From the NCBI GenBank assembly GCA_017983515.1, contig JAGOBF010000018.1, positions 1 to 64,000 on the forward strand: 64,000 bases of DNA, in the 5' to 3' direction. The position numbers and the translations under genes are program-made. Shown in pieces: positions 33,756 to 41,942 of the stretch. Numbering within the stretch: the stretch's first letter is position 1; every line of letters begins with the position of its first letter. Origin of the DNA: Promineifilum sp. Lineage in GTDB: Bacteria; Chloroflexota; Anaerolineae; Promineifilales; Promineifilaceae. The notes under the pieces were generated by a model. It worked only from the letters and a program-made list of their open reading frames with translations. It was not told the origin of the DNA and ran no database searches.

Positions 33756-36404
33756 CTAAATCGCTAGCCCGGTCTCCAGATGATGCAGGCCGTCCCAGAC
33801 GCGCATCAACTCTTCCATGTCGGAGACAGACTCCATATCGACTTCCAGCGCCTTGCGCAATTCCGGCTTGTGGAGATTACGGTCGTGCTGGCGGAGCATG
33901 GGCTTGATGAGCAGATTATTGAAATCGCGCTCGGTCTTGATGGCCTCCAGCCAGAACAGCCGGCGCAAGCGAGGTAACAGGTCGTCGTCGCTGAAAAGGT
34001 CGTCGATGATGGCGGCGAAAATGCGGTTGACCTTAACGGCTACGTTGTCCAGCAGATCGGCGTAACTTGGCTCCAGGTCGGCCGCCACCGGGGCCGCTTT
34101 GCCCTCGCCCAGGAAGCTAATGTCGATGTCGGGCATGACCTCACCGGCCGGCGTGTCGAGAATATTAATCTCAATCGATTCTTCGGCCGGTTGGGTGGCT
34201 GCCTGGGCATTGTTGTTGTTAGCCGACAGTTGCGGCATCGACGCTGCGATCTCGCGGGCCACGCGTTCCGGGCCGTAGAGAGCCACGTCGAGCAAACGCT
34301 CGTTGGTCGGCAGCGCCAGCTCCGCTTCGCCCGCGAAGAGACGCGAATGAACCGATCGATCGGTGCGCATCAGCTCATACATCGTCGCTTGCTGGCAGGT
34401 GTAGCGGAAGCTGCGCCCAATGCGGTTGATGAGCGTGCGATAGGCGTCGGACAAGGGCACGGCGTTTTCGACCTCTCCGGGGATGATGTAGGTGTACTCC
34501 TGGGCATAGGCGGCGCGTTCCAGACGCGAGAAAATCTCGTGCGCTTCCAGGGTGCGATTTAGTTCGTCGGCCATGATATCGGCCGCTTCGGGCATAAACT
34601 TGGACACGGCGTCCTGCATGACCAGTTCGACCTGGAAGAGGATGCGCTTGATCGGCACTTCGATGCCGCTGGTGCCCCAGATAAGGTTGTCGTAGGTGAC
34701 ATCGCGGCCGTCCCAATATTCGGTGCCGTAGTTATCCAGCAGCATTTCGACTTCGCGCTGGACGGCGTCCTGGACCATGCCCTTGATGCCGTTGAGCGTC
34801 GGCCGCAGCAGTTGGCGGAAGCGCTCGTCGCTGTTCGTCCGGCTGCTCAGCTCCAGCAGTGCGTTATGGAAGGCGCGTGGCAGTTCCTTTTGCTGGCGGT
34901 TGAGTACGTTCTCGTAGCGCCGCTCCTGTAACTGCTCCCAACTGGTGGAGAAGGGCGGCTGCACGCCGCGGGCCGCCAGCTGCTTCTCATAGTAGAAGCG
35001 CAGGGCTTGCAGGGCATTACGAGTGCGGGTGGCCGCCTCGCGCAGCTGGCTGCGAACGCGCTCGTGCTGGATGAAGTGGATCAGGCTCTCGCGCAGCAGC
35101 GGCACTTCGCTCAGCTTGAGCAATGCTTCCTTGGTCTCCGGTTCCAGGGGGTCCTTGGTCGGGACTGTGCCCATCTGATCCTTGAAGACCTTCAGGATGC
35201 GCTCGGTTTCGCTGGCGAACTCTTCCGGCGCGTGCTCCGGGTCCTGCACATAGAGGGCCGAGGGAGCCATAATGAGAAAGTAGGGCCGGTTATGGCCGCG
35301 ATTGCTGTAACGCTCCCAATAGTTAGGGGCGATGTAGCGGGTGACGTCCTTGACTTCCAGTTCGGCTTCGGGCAGGCCGGAATTGAGGCGATCAAACGCC
35401 TGCCGGACGTTAGCCCCATTGACGGCCAGGAAAATCTTCGATGCGGCTTCGTCCAGATCGCCGCCGCTCAGGCCGAAGAGGCGGTTTTCCTTGATCCAGT
35501 TGACGGCCGACAAGGACTTCATCTCGTCGACGCGCTGCCGCCCAGCGTCGGTGACCAGCACGACCATGGCATCCTCGCGCTTCATTTCTTCGAGGGTAAT
35601 GGCCTCATGCAAGCGCATCCCCGCGCCAAGGCCCGGTACGTCGACGATGCGCAGGTAGCCGTTCATCAGCAAGTTGGGCACGCCCGCTTTGGGCTGAATG
35701 CGAAAGGTAGCCGATTTGATCAGGCGAATCTGACGTTGCTGACTGCCCTTGAAGCTGTCCTCGCGCAGGTGCTTGAGCGATTCTTCGTTCTCCAGAACGA
35801 GGCTGGCCGGCGCCGGTACGCCGTCCTTGTACAAATTTTTATTGTTTTCGTAGGAGTCGATGCAGTCGAGGAGGATATCGAGATATTCATCGCGCTCCGT
35901 CTTGGCCTGATCCTTGCGGGATTCTTCCAGGGCCTCGATGTCCTTGCGCGCCTGCTCACGCTCGCCACTGTTGGTGATGTCGAAGCCGTCGATCTCCGCC
36001 AATTGGCATAGGCGGCGGACGCGCTCGGCGAACTCTTCCTTGCTCCAATAGCTCAGCACGAGTGATTCGGCCTCGCCTTCGGCGGCCTGCTCGATATATA
36101 CGATGGTGCCGGTGACGGCCGTCACTGCGCCCGTCGGCAGCAGGTTGCGGCCGAGAAGGGCGTTGATGAGCGTGCTCTTGCCCACGCCCGTCCCACCAAA
36201 GAACACGAGGGTGTAGGTGCGCTGGGCCAGAATCTTTTGGGCTTCGTCGATGCTGAATTGGGCCTGGGGAACAGCCCGGATCAGATAATCCCGGGTGCGG
36301 TCAATCGTTTGCTGTAGATCGACCCATTGTTCTACCTGGGCGGGATTGATGAAAGGGAGCTCCGCTAGGGATGCTCGTAGGGAATCATTATCATTCTTGC
36401 TCAT
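33756..36404 (-). CDS. Dynamin-like large GTPase
   Basis: 882 aa from ATG at 36404 (MSKNDNDS), with AGAAGGAA upstream. The N-terminal GTPase domain has the P-loop VFFGGTGVGKSTLINALLG (about residues 68-86), a G2 threonine in AVTGT and the G3 motif RIVDVPGLGAG near 255. No standard NKxD is evident (FLAVNGAN may replace it). The remaining 550 residues are helical with several charged heptad-like stretches, as in bacterial dynamin-like proteins. No membrane helix is visible, but such proteins often bind membranes through a paddle. It is the first gene of the cassette and may bring the conjugation machinery to membranes. Confidence 0.8.
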   Translation of the reverse strand: MSKNDNDSLRASLAELPFINPAQVEQWVDLQQTIDRTRDYLIRAVPQAQFSIDEAQKILAQRTYTLVFFGGTGVGKSTLINALLGRNLLPTGAVTAVTGTIVYIEQAAEGEAESLVLSYWSKEEFAERVRRLCQLAEIDGFDITNSGEREQARKDIEALEESRKDQAKTERDEYLDILLDCIDSYENNKNLYKDGVPAPASLVLENEESLKHLREDSFKGSQQRQIRLIKSATFRIQPKAGVPNLLMNGYLRIVDVPGLGAGMRLHEAITLEEMKREDAMVVLVTDAGRQRVDEMKSLSAVNWIKENRLFGLSGGDLDEAASKIFLAVNGANVRQAFDRLNSGLPEAELEVKDVTRYIAPNYWERYSNRGHNRPYFLIMAPSALYVQDPEHAPEEFASETERILKVFKDQMGTVPTKDPLEPETKEALLKLSEVPLLRESLIHFIQHERVRSQLREAATRTRNALQALRFYYEKQLAARGVQPPFSTSWEQLQERRYENVLNRQQKELPRAFHNALLELSSRTNSDERFRQLLRPTLNGIKGMVQDAVQREVEMLLDNYGTEYWDGRDVTYDNLIWGTSGIEVPIKRILFQVELVMQDAVSKFMPEAADIMADELNRTLEAHEIFSRLERAAYAQEYTYIIPGEVENAVPLSDAYRTLINRIGRSFRYTCQQATMYELMRTDRSVHSRLFAGEAELALPTNERLLDVALYGPERVAREIAASMPQLSANNNNAQAATQPAEESIEINILDTPAGEVMPDIDISFLGEGKAAPVAADLEPSYADLLDNVAVKVNRIFAAIIDDLFSDDDLLPRLRRLFWLEAIKTERDFNNLLIKPMLRQHDRNLHKPELRKALEVDMESVSDMEELMRVWDGLHHLETGLAI

Positions 36405-36469
36405 TTTCTGTTCCTTCTGTCTCGCCAAAAACCTATGCTGGTCGTTCGACTTGCCGGTTATCCTGATTC

Positions 36470-36475
36470 ATTATA
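36470..36475 (-). promoter_or_regulatory. Consensus -10 box for the ubiquitin-like cassette
   Basis: Minus-strand TATAAT (36475-36470) lies 65 nt before the GTPase ATG. The -35 region at 16-18 nt (around GGCTAAT) is weak, suggesting an activator or an alternative sigma factor. This is the only consensus -10 seen between the cassette and the divergent GNAT gene. Confidence 0.45.
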
Positions 36476-36607
36476 CCCGACACGAAAATAGATTAGCCTG
36501 ATTTGCTACCTATCATTACGCCTGTTAGCCAGAAAGGTTGCAGAGATATGTAAATCAAACTGCGCCAGTTACCGACCGGACCCCCCCTCATGAAGCTTAG
36601 TCTATTG

Positions 36608-36620
36608 GCGTTAATAACGC
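36608..36620. promoter_or_regulatory. 13-bp palindrome in divergent promoter region (possible operator)
   Basis: GCGTTA-A-TAACGC is a perfect inverted repeat with a 1-bp centre, lying between the cassette promoter and the GNAT -35 box. It may be bound by a dimeric regulator. No regulator gene adjoins it. Confidence 0.35.
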
Positions 36621-36640
36621 GTTGGAAAGCTTAGAGTATC

Positions 36641-36669
36641 TTGATTTCCATCGTTCTCTATGTTATCAT
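36641..36669 (+). promoter_or_regulatory. Sigma70-type promoter of the GNAT gene
   Basis: TTGATT (36641-36646), 17 nt, TATCAT (36664-36669). The start point falls near 36676, within the TGACGCA palindrome. Confidence 0.65.
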
Positions 36670-36674
36670 AAGTA

Positions 36675-36689
36675 TGACGCAGTGCGTCA
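36675..36689. promoter_or_regulatory. 15-bp palindrome at the GNAT transcription start (possible operator)
   Basis: TGACGCA-G-TGCGTCA is a perfect inverted repeat with a 1-bp centre, placed right after the -10 box. A repressor bound here would block initiation of the GNAT gene. Confidence 0.5.
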
Positions 36690-36701
36690 CAGGAATAATT
36701 T

Positions 36702-37307
36702 ATGAACAAGAATACCTTTTACAACAAGTTTGAGACCAAGAACGGACTAATCGTTAAAACACGGCCGATTACATCGGAAGATGCTCCATATCTGGTGGAT
36801 ATTTTTGAGCATATGGGCCCGGAAAGTCGCTACAATCGCTTCCTTCAGACGGCCGAACACGTCGACATGGACCGAATTTGGAAGGAGGCGGAAAAGATCG
36901 CGGATATCTCGGACGATGGATCCACCGGCTACCTGGCATTTGTGGATCTACCCGAACAACCGCAGGCTCCCGTCGGCGGCGCGCGCTATATCAGGATGTC
37001 GTCCACACAGGCGGAATTCGCCGTTTCAGTGCGCGACGATATGCAAAGTATGGGTATTGGTACACATCTCCTGAGGCTGCTGATTGAGAGTGCCCTTGAC
37101 GACGGCGTTGAGCAATGGGTCGGCACGATTGAAAACAACAATACGCCGATGTGGGCCCTGCTGAGGAAGCTGGGCTACCGGCTTGAGCGGCAACCCGAAG
37201 GCAACTATTCGGTCGTCACGATCTACATTCAGGAGACCGGCAGCCGACTCGAAGACTTGCTGGATGCGGCGGCCGATTTCTCACCGGAACCGCACATCAT
37301 ATGGTAA
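36702..37307 (+). CDS. GNAT family N-acetyltransferase
   Basis: 201 aa. The acetyl-CoA-binding motif is VSVRDDMQSMGIGTHLLRLL (R/Q-x2-G-x-G), followed by GVEQWVGTIENNNTPMWALLRKLGY, the motif B region. It resembles the GNAT domain of protein lysine acetyltransferases such as Pat-like enzymes, but no cyclic-nucleotide domain is attached. It is read divergently from the ubiquitin-like cassette and has its own promoter and operator-like palindrome. AGGA precedes the ATG. Its last 27 bp overlap the end of the convergent sppA. The substrate is unknown. Confidence 0.85.
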   Translation: MNKNTFYNKFETKNGLIVKTRPITSEDAPYLVDIFEHMGPESRYNRFLQTAEHVDMDRIWKEAEKIADISDDGSTGYLAFVDLPEQPQAPVGGARYIRMSSTQAEFAVSVRDDMQSMGIGTHLLRLLIESALDDGVEQWVGTIENNNTPMWALLRKLGYRLERQPEGNYSVVTIYIQETGSRLEDLLDAAADFSPEPHIIW

Positions 37308-39134
37308 CAGCATCATAGGTTGGCTTCCCAAAGCGCGCAATGCTTCGCCGCTCAATAAACGGCCGACCTCATCGACAAGAGCCGATGGCGTTGACGGCGG
37401 GAGCGCGTAGCTGGAGCTTCGCGCGTAGAAGTTCGCGATCGTTACAACGTGATCATCATCAATAGGTAGGGCGGCCAACTCGGCCGCCTTTTTGATGGCA
37501 TCGATAAAATCACCGTGACTGTCGACCAGACCTAACGACTGGGCCTGCCGTCCCGTCCACACGCGCCCGCCGCCGATCTCATCGATCCGCTCCGGAGACA
37601 AGCCTCGGCCCCGGGCGACGACTTCTTTGAACTGTTCATAAATCTCGTTGATCATGCGCCAGTAGATGGCCTTCTCTTCGGCCGTCATTGGGCCCGAATC
37701 GCGGTAGAGTCCGGCGTGCCGGCCGCGTTCCAGCGTGACGCGGTTGGCCGATAGTTGCTCGTAGAGGCCGGCGGTATTGATTCTGGCCTGAATGACGCCG
37801 ATCGAACCGGTTATTGTGGCCCGCTGGCTCATAATATGCCCTGCCGGCGCTGAAACGTAATAGCCCCCCGACCCGGCCACGTTGCCCATATAGACAACGA
37901 CGGGCATTCGGGCGGCCACTCGTTCCAGTTGGCGCTCGATCAAATCCGATGCCAGCGCCGAACCTCCGCCGGAATCCACGTGGAAGATGAGCGCCGCCAT
38001 ATCGGGCAGCTTTTCCACACGGCGCAATAAACCGACTACTGTCTGTTCGCCGGCCGTTTGCCCGCCGATCAAGGGGATGGGCAGATCTATCGGGGGCTTG
38101 CGGCTGGCGCCCATCGCGATCAACCCCTCCAGCGAAATTACGCCCACAAAACGCCGGCTGCGATGTCTCGGCCGTTCGAGCAAAAGGCGGCGAGCCTGAG
38201 GCCAGAGCTTGAGGATGACCTTTTGCCCCTCACTGTTGCCAGTTTCCGAAGCAACCTTTCCCGGCTCGCCTTCGCCCGACACGTTGCGAGGCGGGTTCAA
38301 CCGACCCAGCCATTGGGGCAGTTCATCGTCATAGGCGACGCCATCCACCAGTCCGGCGGCGCGAGCGGCCTCGGCCGTCAGCGGGCCGTTGTCGATGATT
38401 TGACGCACGGTGGCCTGATCCAGCCTCCTATCGACGGCAATGTCGGCTGTCAGCATGTCAAACTGCTCGTCGAGCAGCCAGTCCAGCTGCTCACGCTGTT
38501 CAGGCGACATGTGATCGCGGCCGAACTGATCCATCGCTGTTTTGTAGGGCGAGATTTGAATGACCTGGGCCTCCACGCCTACTCTGGCCAGACTGTCCTT
38601 GAGGAACGTCAGTTCGGTGAAGAGGCCCAGCACTTCAAAATGGCTGCTCGGCGGAATGACGATCCGATCGGCCGCGGACGCGGCATAGTAGTGGGCCAGA
38701 TCGACGAATGGAGTGTAGACGATAACTTCCTTGCCGGCGGCCCTGAGGCGGGCGATGCTGGCCCGAAAGTTCTGGAGAGTGGCTAACCGGGCCTCGAAGC
38801 CGCGGAATACGAGGATGACGCCGCGCACGTTGCCGGCATCGGCAATGGTCTGGAAGCGAGCGTTCAACGCTTGCAGGCTAAGCGGATCGGGCGGCAGCGG
38901 CAGACGGCGCTCGATGAAGCTTCTTGGCGGGCCGCTGCGCTCCGGTAAGGGCCCACCGACGGGGATGACCACATAGTCGAGGCGAGCGTTGCGCATCCGC
39001 CGCCAGCCGTTGCGCAGGTTGATCTGGGTCGCCGACCAGCCGTCGGCCAAAGCGCGGCCGGCGGTGTGGATGATCCGACGCTCCGATTGATCCAGTTCGT
39101 CTGGACGATCCGAACTGTCCGTTAATTCAGTCAT
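37281..39134 (-). CDS. sppA: Signal peptide peptidase SppA, long (67K) type
   Basis: 617 aa S49 protease with the two tandem domains of the 67K form. The catalytic lysine is Lys198 in [11 protein letters not shown] (N-terminal domain), and the nucleophile serine lies in [17 protein letters not shown] (C-terminal domain), as in E. coli SppA. It digests signal peptides left in the membrane. The usual N-terminal membrane anchor is not evident; the N-terminus is polar and charged, so this copy may be cytoplasmic or peripheral. It is convergent with the GNAT gene. Confidence 0.92.
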   Translation of the reverse strand: MTELTDSSDRPDELDQSERRIIHTAGRALADGWSATQINLRNGWRRMRNARLDYVVIPVGGPLPERSGPPRSFIERRLPLPPDPLSLQALNARFQTIADAGNVRGVILVFRGFEARLATLQNFRASIARLRAAGKEVIVYTPFVDLAHYYAASAADRIVIPPSSHFEVLGLFTELTFLKDSLARVGVEAQVIQISPYKTAMDQFGRDHMSPEQREQLDWLLDEQFDMLTADIAVDRRLDQATVRQIIDNGPLTAEAARAAGLVDGVAYDDELPQWLGRLNPPRNVSGEGEPGKVASETGNSEGQKVILKLWPQARRLLLERPRHRSRRFVGVISLEGLIAMGASRKPPIDLPIPLIGGQTAGEQTVVGLLRRVEKLPDMAALIFHVDSGGGSALASDLIERQLERVAARMPVVVYMGNVAGSGGYYVSAPAGHIMSQRATITGSIGVIQARINTAGLYEQLSANRVTLERGRHAGLYRDSGPMTAEEKAIYWRMINEIYEQFKEVVARGRGLSPERIDEIGGGRVWTGRQAQSLGLVDSHGDFIDAIKKAAELAALPIDDDHVVTIANFYARSSSYALPPSTPSALVDEVGRLLSGEALRALGSQPMMLLPYDVRFR

Positions 39135-39309
39135 GGTTATCTTCCGTCTGCTGCGAATGATAGGAGTTTAGTCCGATGGCCGGCGCGGGGTCAAGTAACC
39201 ATTCCGGCCACGGCCGATCCGGGGCTGTGGCGTCGGAGAATGGGAACCGTTAACATATCGGCTACGATAAGACGCCGCCTACAAGCCTTTATCTCGGAGA
39301 AGTGGAATT

Positions 39310-39969
39310 ATGGTCCCCCATCGGGAATTTGTCCTCGTGTTCGCCAATGGAATCATCGAAGATTTGTCCTGGGTCGAGCCGTACCTGGTTCAGGCCAAAC
39401 ACGTGGTGGCCGCCAACGGCGGAATTCTTCACCCTCTGGCGCTGGGCCATCTGCCAGACGGGCTGATCGGTGACCTGGATTCTCTGCCGGAAGGTGTCGC
39501 TGAGGCGCTGGTGAATTGGGACATCGAGGTCGTGCGTTTTCTCCCGGCCAAGGATGAAACGGATCTGGAGCTGGCGCTCCTCTATGCCGCGCGCCGCTTT
39601 CCGAATGATGACCTGATCATCTTGGGCGGCTTTGGCGGCAGGGTGGATCATATGCTGGCTAACATCCTGCTCCTGGCTCATCCGGCGCTGAGCGGGCATC
39701 CCATCTATCTGGTGGAGGAAAGACAAAAGGCCTGGTTGATCACGGGTGAAACCATCATCTCCGGCCGCCCCGGCGACACGGTGTCGCTCATCTCCCTGGG
39801 TGGCGACGTGGTCGTGAGCGAGACGACAGGCCTGCGCTGGCCGCTCATCGATGAGGTCCTGGCGTTTGGCCCGGCGCGCGGCATCAGTAACGAGATGACG
39901 GAGGAGATCGCCACGGTTCGACTGGCGAGCGGCCGGCTGCTGTGCGTGCACACCGCGAGCGGCCAGTAG
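39310..39969 (+). CDS. thiN: Thiamine pyrophosphokinase
   Basis: 219 aa. It converts thiamine and ATP to thiamine diphosphate. Family motifs are visible in order: ANGG (residues about 35-38), GDLDSLPE (metal/ATP site), AKDETDLELAL with the conserved Asp-x-Asp/Glu set, ILGGFGGRVDHMLAN, and the C-terminal thiamine-binding beta domain (LISLGGDVVVSETTGLRWPL). It is a single gene followed by a short hairpin. It supplies the cofactor used, among others, by the split transketolase of this window. Confidence 0.93.
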   Translation: MVPHREFVLVFANGIIEDLSWVEPYLVQAKHVVAANGGILHPLALGHLPDGLIGDLDSLPEGVAEALVNWDIEVVRFLPAKDETDLELALLYAARRFPNDDLIILGGFGGRVDHMLANILLLAHPALSGHPIYLVEERQKAWLITGETIISGRPGDTVSLISLGGDVVVSETTGLRWPLIDEVLAFGPARGISNEMTEEIATVRLASGRLLCVHTASGQ

Positions 39970-39973
39970 GGAC

Positions 39974-40004
39974 CGCCTGTAAAGTGGAAAGGCAGGCCCT
40001 TTTG
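39974..40004 (+). terminator. Weak terminator-like hairpin after thiN
   Basis: GCCTG and CAGGC (about 39975-39979 and 39992-39996) enclose a 12-nt A/G-rich loop and are followed by CCTTTTG. The stem is short. Confidence 0.35.
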
Positions 40005-40006
40005 CT

Positions 40007-40014
40007 GCTATACT
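40007..40014 (+). promoter_or_regulatory. Extended -10 promoter upstream of the riboswitch
   Basis: TGC followed by TATACT (40009-40014) gives an extended -10 element just before the preQ1-like aptamer. No -35 is recognisable. Confidence 0.4.
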
Positions 40015-40021
40015 TCCCCGC

Positions 40022-40055
40022 GCCGGTGGCAGACTACCCGGCCTAAGAAAACTGC
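40022..40055 (+). promoter_or_regulatory. PreQ1-I riboswitch aptamer (candidate)
   Basis: P1 is GCCGG (40022-40026) pairing with CCGGC (40038-40042), enclosing loop TGGCAGACTAC. An A-rich tail CTAAGAAAACTGC follows, in which CTGC (40052-40055) can pair with GCAG (40029-40032) of the loop to make the P2 pseudoknot. The loop end CTAC before the 3' P1 strand and the A-rich tail match class I preQ1 riboswitches. The downstream gene is a queuosine-precursor transporter, the expected target. A further GGCGG...CCGCC stem lies between aptamer and AAAGGAG. Confidence 0.7.
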
Positions 40056-40100
40056 GGCGGTCGATGTACCCGCCTCAACAAAACAAAGGAGACGACTCAT

Positions 40101-40805
40101 ATGTCCCAAACAGAAATGCCGGCCGTTGCCCCTCGGGCAGCGGCCTCTACATTTAGCCGAGTGGCGATTATAGCCACTGCCTCGTATGCTGGTGCCCAGA
40201 TGTTGTCGGATATTGCCAGCCTGAAGATTGGCATAGTAGCCGGCTTTGCCGTCGACATGGGCACGTTCATCTATCCTATTACGTTCACCTTGCGCGATGT
40301 CGTTCATAAAACATTGGGCAAACGAAACGCGCAGACGCTGATCATCATGGCCGCGGTCATCAATCTAGTGATGGCCGTCTATCTGGCCTGGGCCGCCCGC
40401 GTGCCCAGCGACCCCTCCTGGGGGCTGGGCGAGTCGTTCAGCGCCATCCTGGGGCCGGTGTGGCGCATCGTCACCGCCTCGATTCTGGCCGAGATCGTCA
40501 GTGAGTTAGTCGATACTGAGGTGTATCACTGGTTTGTGACCAAAGTGACGACGCGCTACCAGTGGGCGCGCGTCCTGGCCAGCAACAGCGTGAGCATCCC
40601 GATCGACAATCTTATCTTCGCCGTGGGCGCCTTCGGCCCGCTGCCGGGGCTGGAGAATAATCCACTCAGTTTGCCGTGGGCTGTGGTATGGCAGATTTTT
40701 GTGTTTAATCTGCTGGTGAAATTCGTGGTGACTCTGGTTAGCCTGCCGCTCATTTACACGACGGCCGATCCGGACTGGAGCCAGCGCGAGGAGAGCGACC
40801 GCTAG
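40101..40805 (+). CDS. Queuosine precursor transporter (YhhQ/VUT family)
   Basis: 234 aa integral membrane protein of the DUF165/YhhQ family that imports preQ0, preQ1 or queuine. Six hydrophobic segments are seen. The family motif appears as YPITFTLRDVVHKTLGKRNA, followed by SILAEIVSELVDTEVYHWF and ASNSVSIPIDNLIFAVGAFG. AAAGGAG precedes the ATG. A preQ1-I-like aptamer in its leader supports the assignment. It overlaps the convergent rlmN end by 4 bp. The exact precursor is not decided by the sequence. Confidence 0.9.
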   Translation: MSQTEMPAVAPRAAASTFSRVAIIATASYAGAQMLSDIASLKIGIVAGFAVDMGTFIYPITFTLRDVVHKTLGKRNAQTLIIMAAVINLVMAVYLAWAARVPSDPSWGLGESFSAILGPVWRIVTASILAEIVSELVDTEVYHWFVTKVTTRYQWARVLASNSVSIPIDNLIFAVGAFGPLPGLENNPLSLPWAVVWQIFVFNLLVKFVVTLVSLPLIYTTADPDWSQREESDR

Positions 40806-41854
40806 AGCCGCAGCGTAGCCAGTTGGCCGCAGCCGGCGGCGACGTCGATGCCACGACGCTGGCGCACGGTGCTGGGCAGGCCATAATCGGCCAGGATCGC
40901 CTGAAATCCTTTGGCTGCCAGCGATTCGGCCGGACGCCCGTCGAAGCCTGTCGTGGGGTTGAGCGGGATGAGATTGACGTGGGCATCCAAACCCTGCAAC
41001 AAACGACCCAGGGCATGGGCCTGCTCCGGTCTGTCGTTGGCCCCGTCGATAAGTGCCCATTCGAAGAAAATGCGCCGTCCCAGCGTCTCTGTGTAGTCGC
41101 GACAGGCGGCGATCAGCTCGGCCAGCGGCCAGCGACGGGCGGGGGGGACGAGCCGGGAGCGTTCCTCGTCGGTCGCGCCGTGCAAGCTAACGGCCAGGCG
41201 CATCGGCCGCCGCTCTTCCGTCAGCCGCCGGATGCCCGGCACGACGCCGACCGTGCTCAGCGTGATAAAGCGTGGGGCGATGGCCAGCCCGCGCTGATCC
41301 ATCACTGTTTCCAGGGCGGCCATTGTGGCCTCATAGTTGTGCAACGGTTCGCCCATGCCCATCAGGACGATATTCCGCAAGGGTTGGTCGTGCCGGCGCA
41401 GCTCGCGGGCTACGTGCACGACTTGAGCCACGATCTCTCCGGCGGTCAGGTGGCGGCGAAAGCCCATCTGGCCGGTAGCGCAAAAAATGCAGCCCATCGC
41501 GCAGCCGACTTGCGTGCTGATGCAGGCCGTGGCCCGGCCGCGAAAGTACATGAGTACGGTCTCGATGGCTTGTCCGTCGGCCAGTTCGAGAAGGAATTTG
41601 CGTGTGTGGCCATCGGCGCTGTCGATAGCACTTCGCATAGTTAGACTGGTGATTATCGCGGAGGTCGAGAGCTGGTTGCGCAATTCGGGACGCAATGAAG
41701 TGATATTGTCCGTGTCAATTGCTAAGTCGCGATAGAGCCCGGCCCACACCAGCCCGGCAAAATAATCGCTATGACCCCATCCCGCCAGCACTTCGGCCAG
41801 ACGGGGCCGGCTCAGGTCATAGAGGTTCATAGGCTGGGCGATCACGTTCGACAT
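40802..41854 (-). CDS. rlmN: 23S rRNA (adenine2503-C2)-methyltransferase RlmN
   Basis: 350 aa radical SAM enzyme. The [4Fe-4S] motif is CAMGCIFCATG. GEIVAQVVHVARELR, LMGMGEPLHNYEA, LSTVGVVPGIRRL and AVSLHGATDEERSRLVP are typical. The two catalytic cysteines are expected in STQVGC and near AGCGQLA at the C-terminus. It methylates A2503 of 23S rRNA (and often tRNA A37). The start at 41854 is preferred because a -10 box ends 7 nt before it, implying a leaderless transcript. Confidence 0.95.
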   Translation of the reverse strand: MSNVIAQPMNLYDLSRPRLAEVLAGWGHSDYFAGLVWAGLYRDLAIDTDNITSLRPELRNQLSTSAIITSLTMRSAIDSADGHTRKFLLELADGQAIETVLMYFRGRATACISTQVGCAMGCIFCATGQMGFRRHLTAGEIVAQVVHVARELRRHDQPLRNIVLMGMGEPLHNYEATMAALETVMDQRGLAIAPRFITLSTVGVVPGIRRLTEERRPMRLAVSLHGATDEERSRLVPPARRWPLAELIAACRDYTETLGRRIFFEWALIDGANDRPEQAHALGRLLQGLDAHVNLIPLNPTTGFDGRPAESLAAKGFQAILADYGLPSTVRQRRGIDVAAGCGQLATLRL

Positions 41855-41861
41855 CGGTTGG

Positions 41862-41890
41862 ATTGTAGCCCGATGCCCCAACTCCATCAA
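41862..41890 (-). promoter_or_regulatory. Promoter for leaderless rlmN
   Basis: Minus-strand TTGATG (41890-41885), 17 nt, TACAAT (41867-41862), then 7 nt to the ATG. Spacing and both boxes are good, and there is no Shine-Dalgarno sequence. Confidence 0.65.
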
Positions 41891-41929
41891 CGGCGCTCAT
41901 GCACGCGTTTCCGCCGTCGTGGTTCGTGT

Positions 41930-41935
41930 TACAAT
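41930..41935 (+). promoter_or_regulatory. -10 box 7 nt before xth ATG
   Basis: TACAAT at 41930-41935, then TCGCCCC and ATG (41943). It mirrors the divergent rlmN arrangement and implies a leaderless message. The -35 is weak. Confidence 0.5.
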
Positions 41936-41942
41936 TCGCCCC

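Noticed and set aside
35007-36011. 334-codon plus-strand frame opposite the dynamin-like GTPase
   Set aside because: Shadow frame without family features, while the GTPase motifs are on the minus strand.
25948-36404. Calling the cassette a standard BilABCD phage-defence operon
   Set aside because: Bil systems are four genes. This locus has two JAMMs, two RING-like proteins, a GTPase, a CAP protein and a 408-aa protein, and no defence genes or mobile elements nearby. A defence role stays possible but is not shown.
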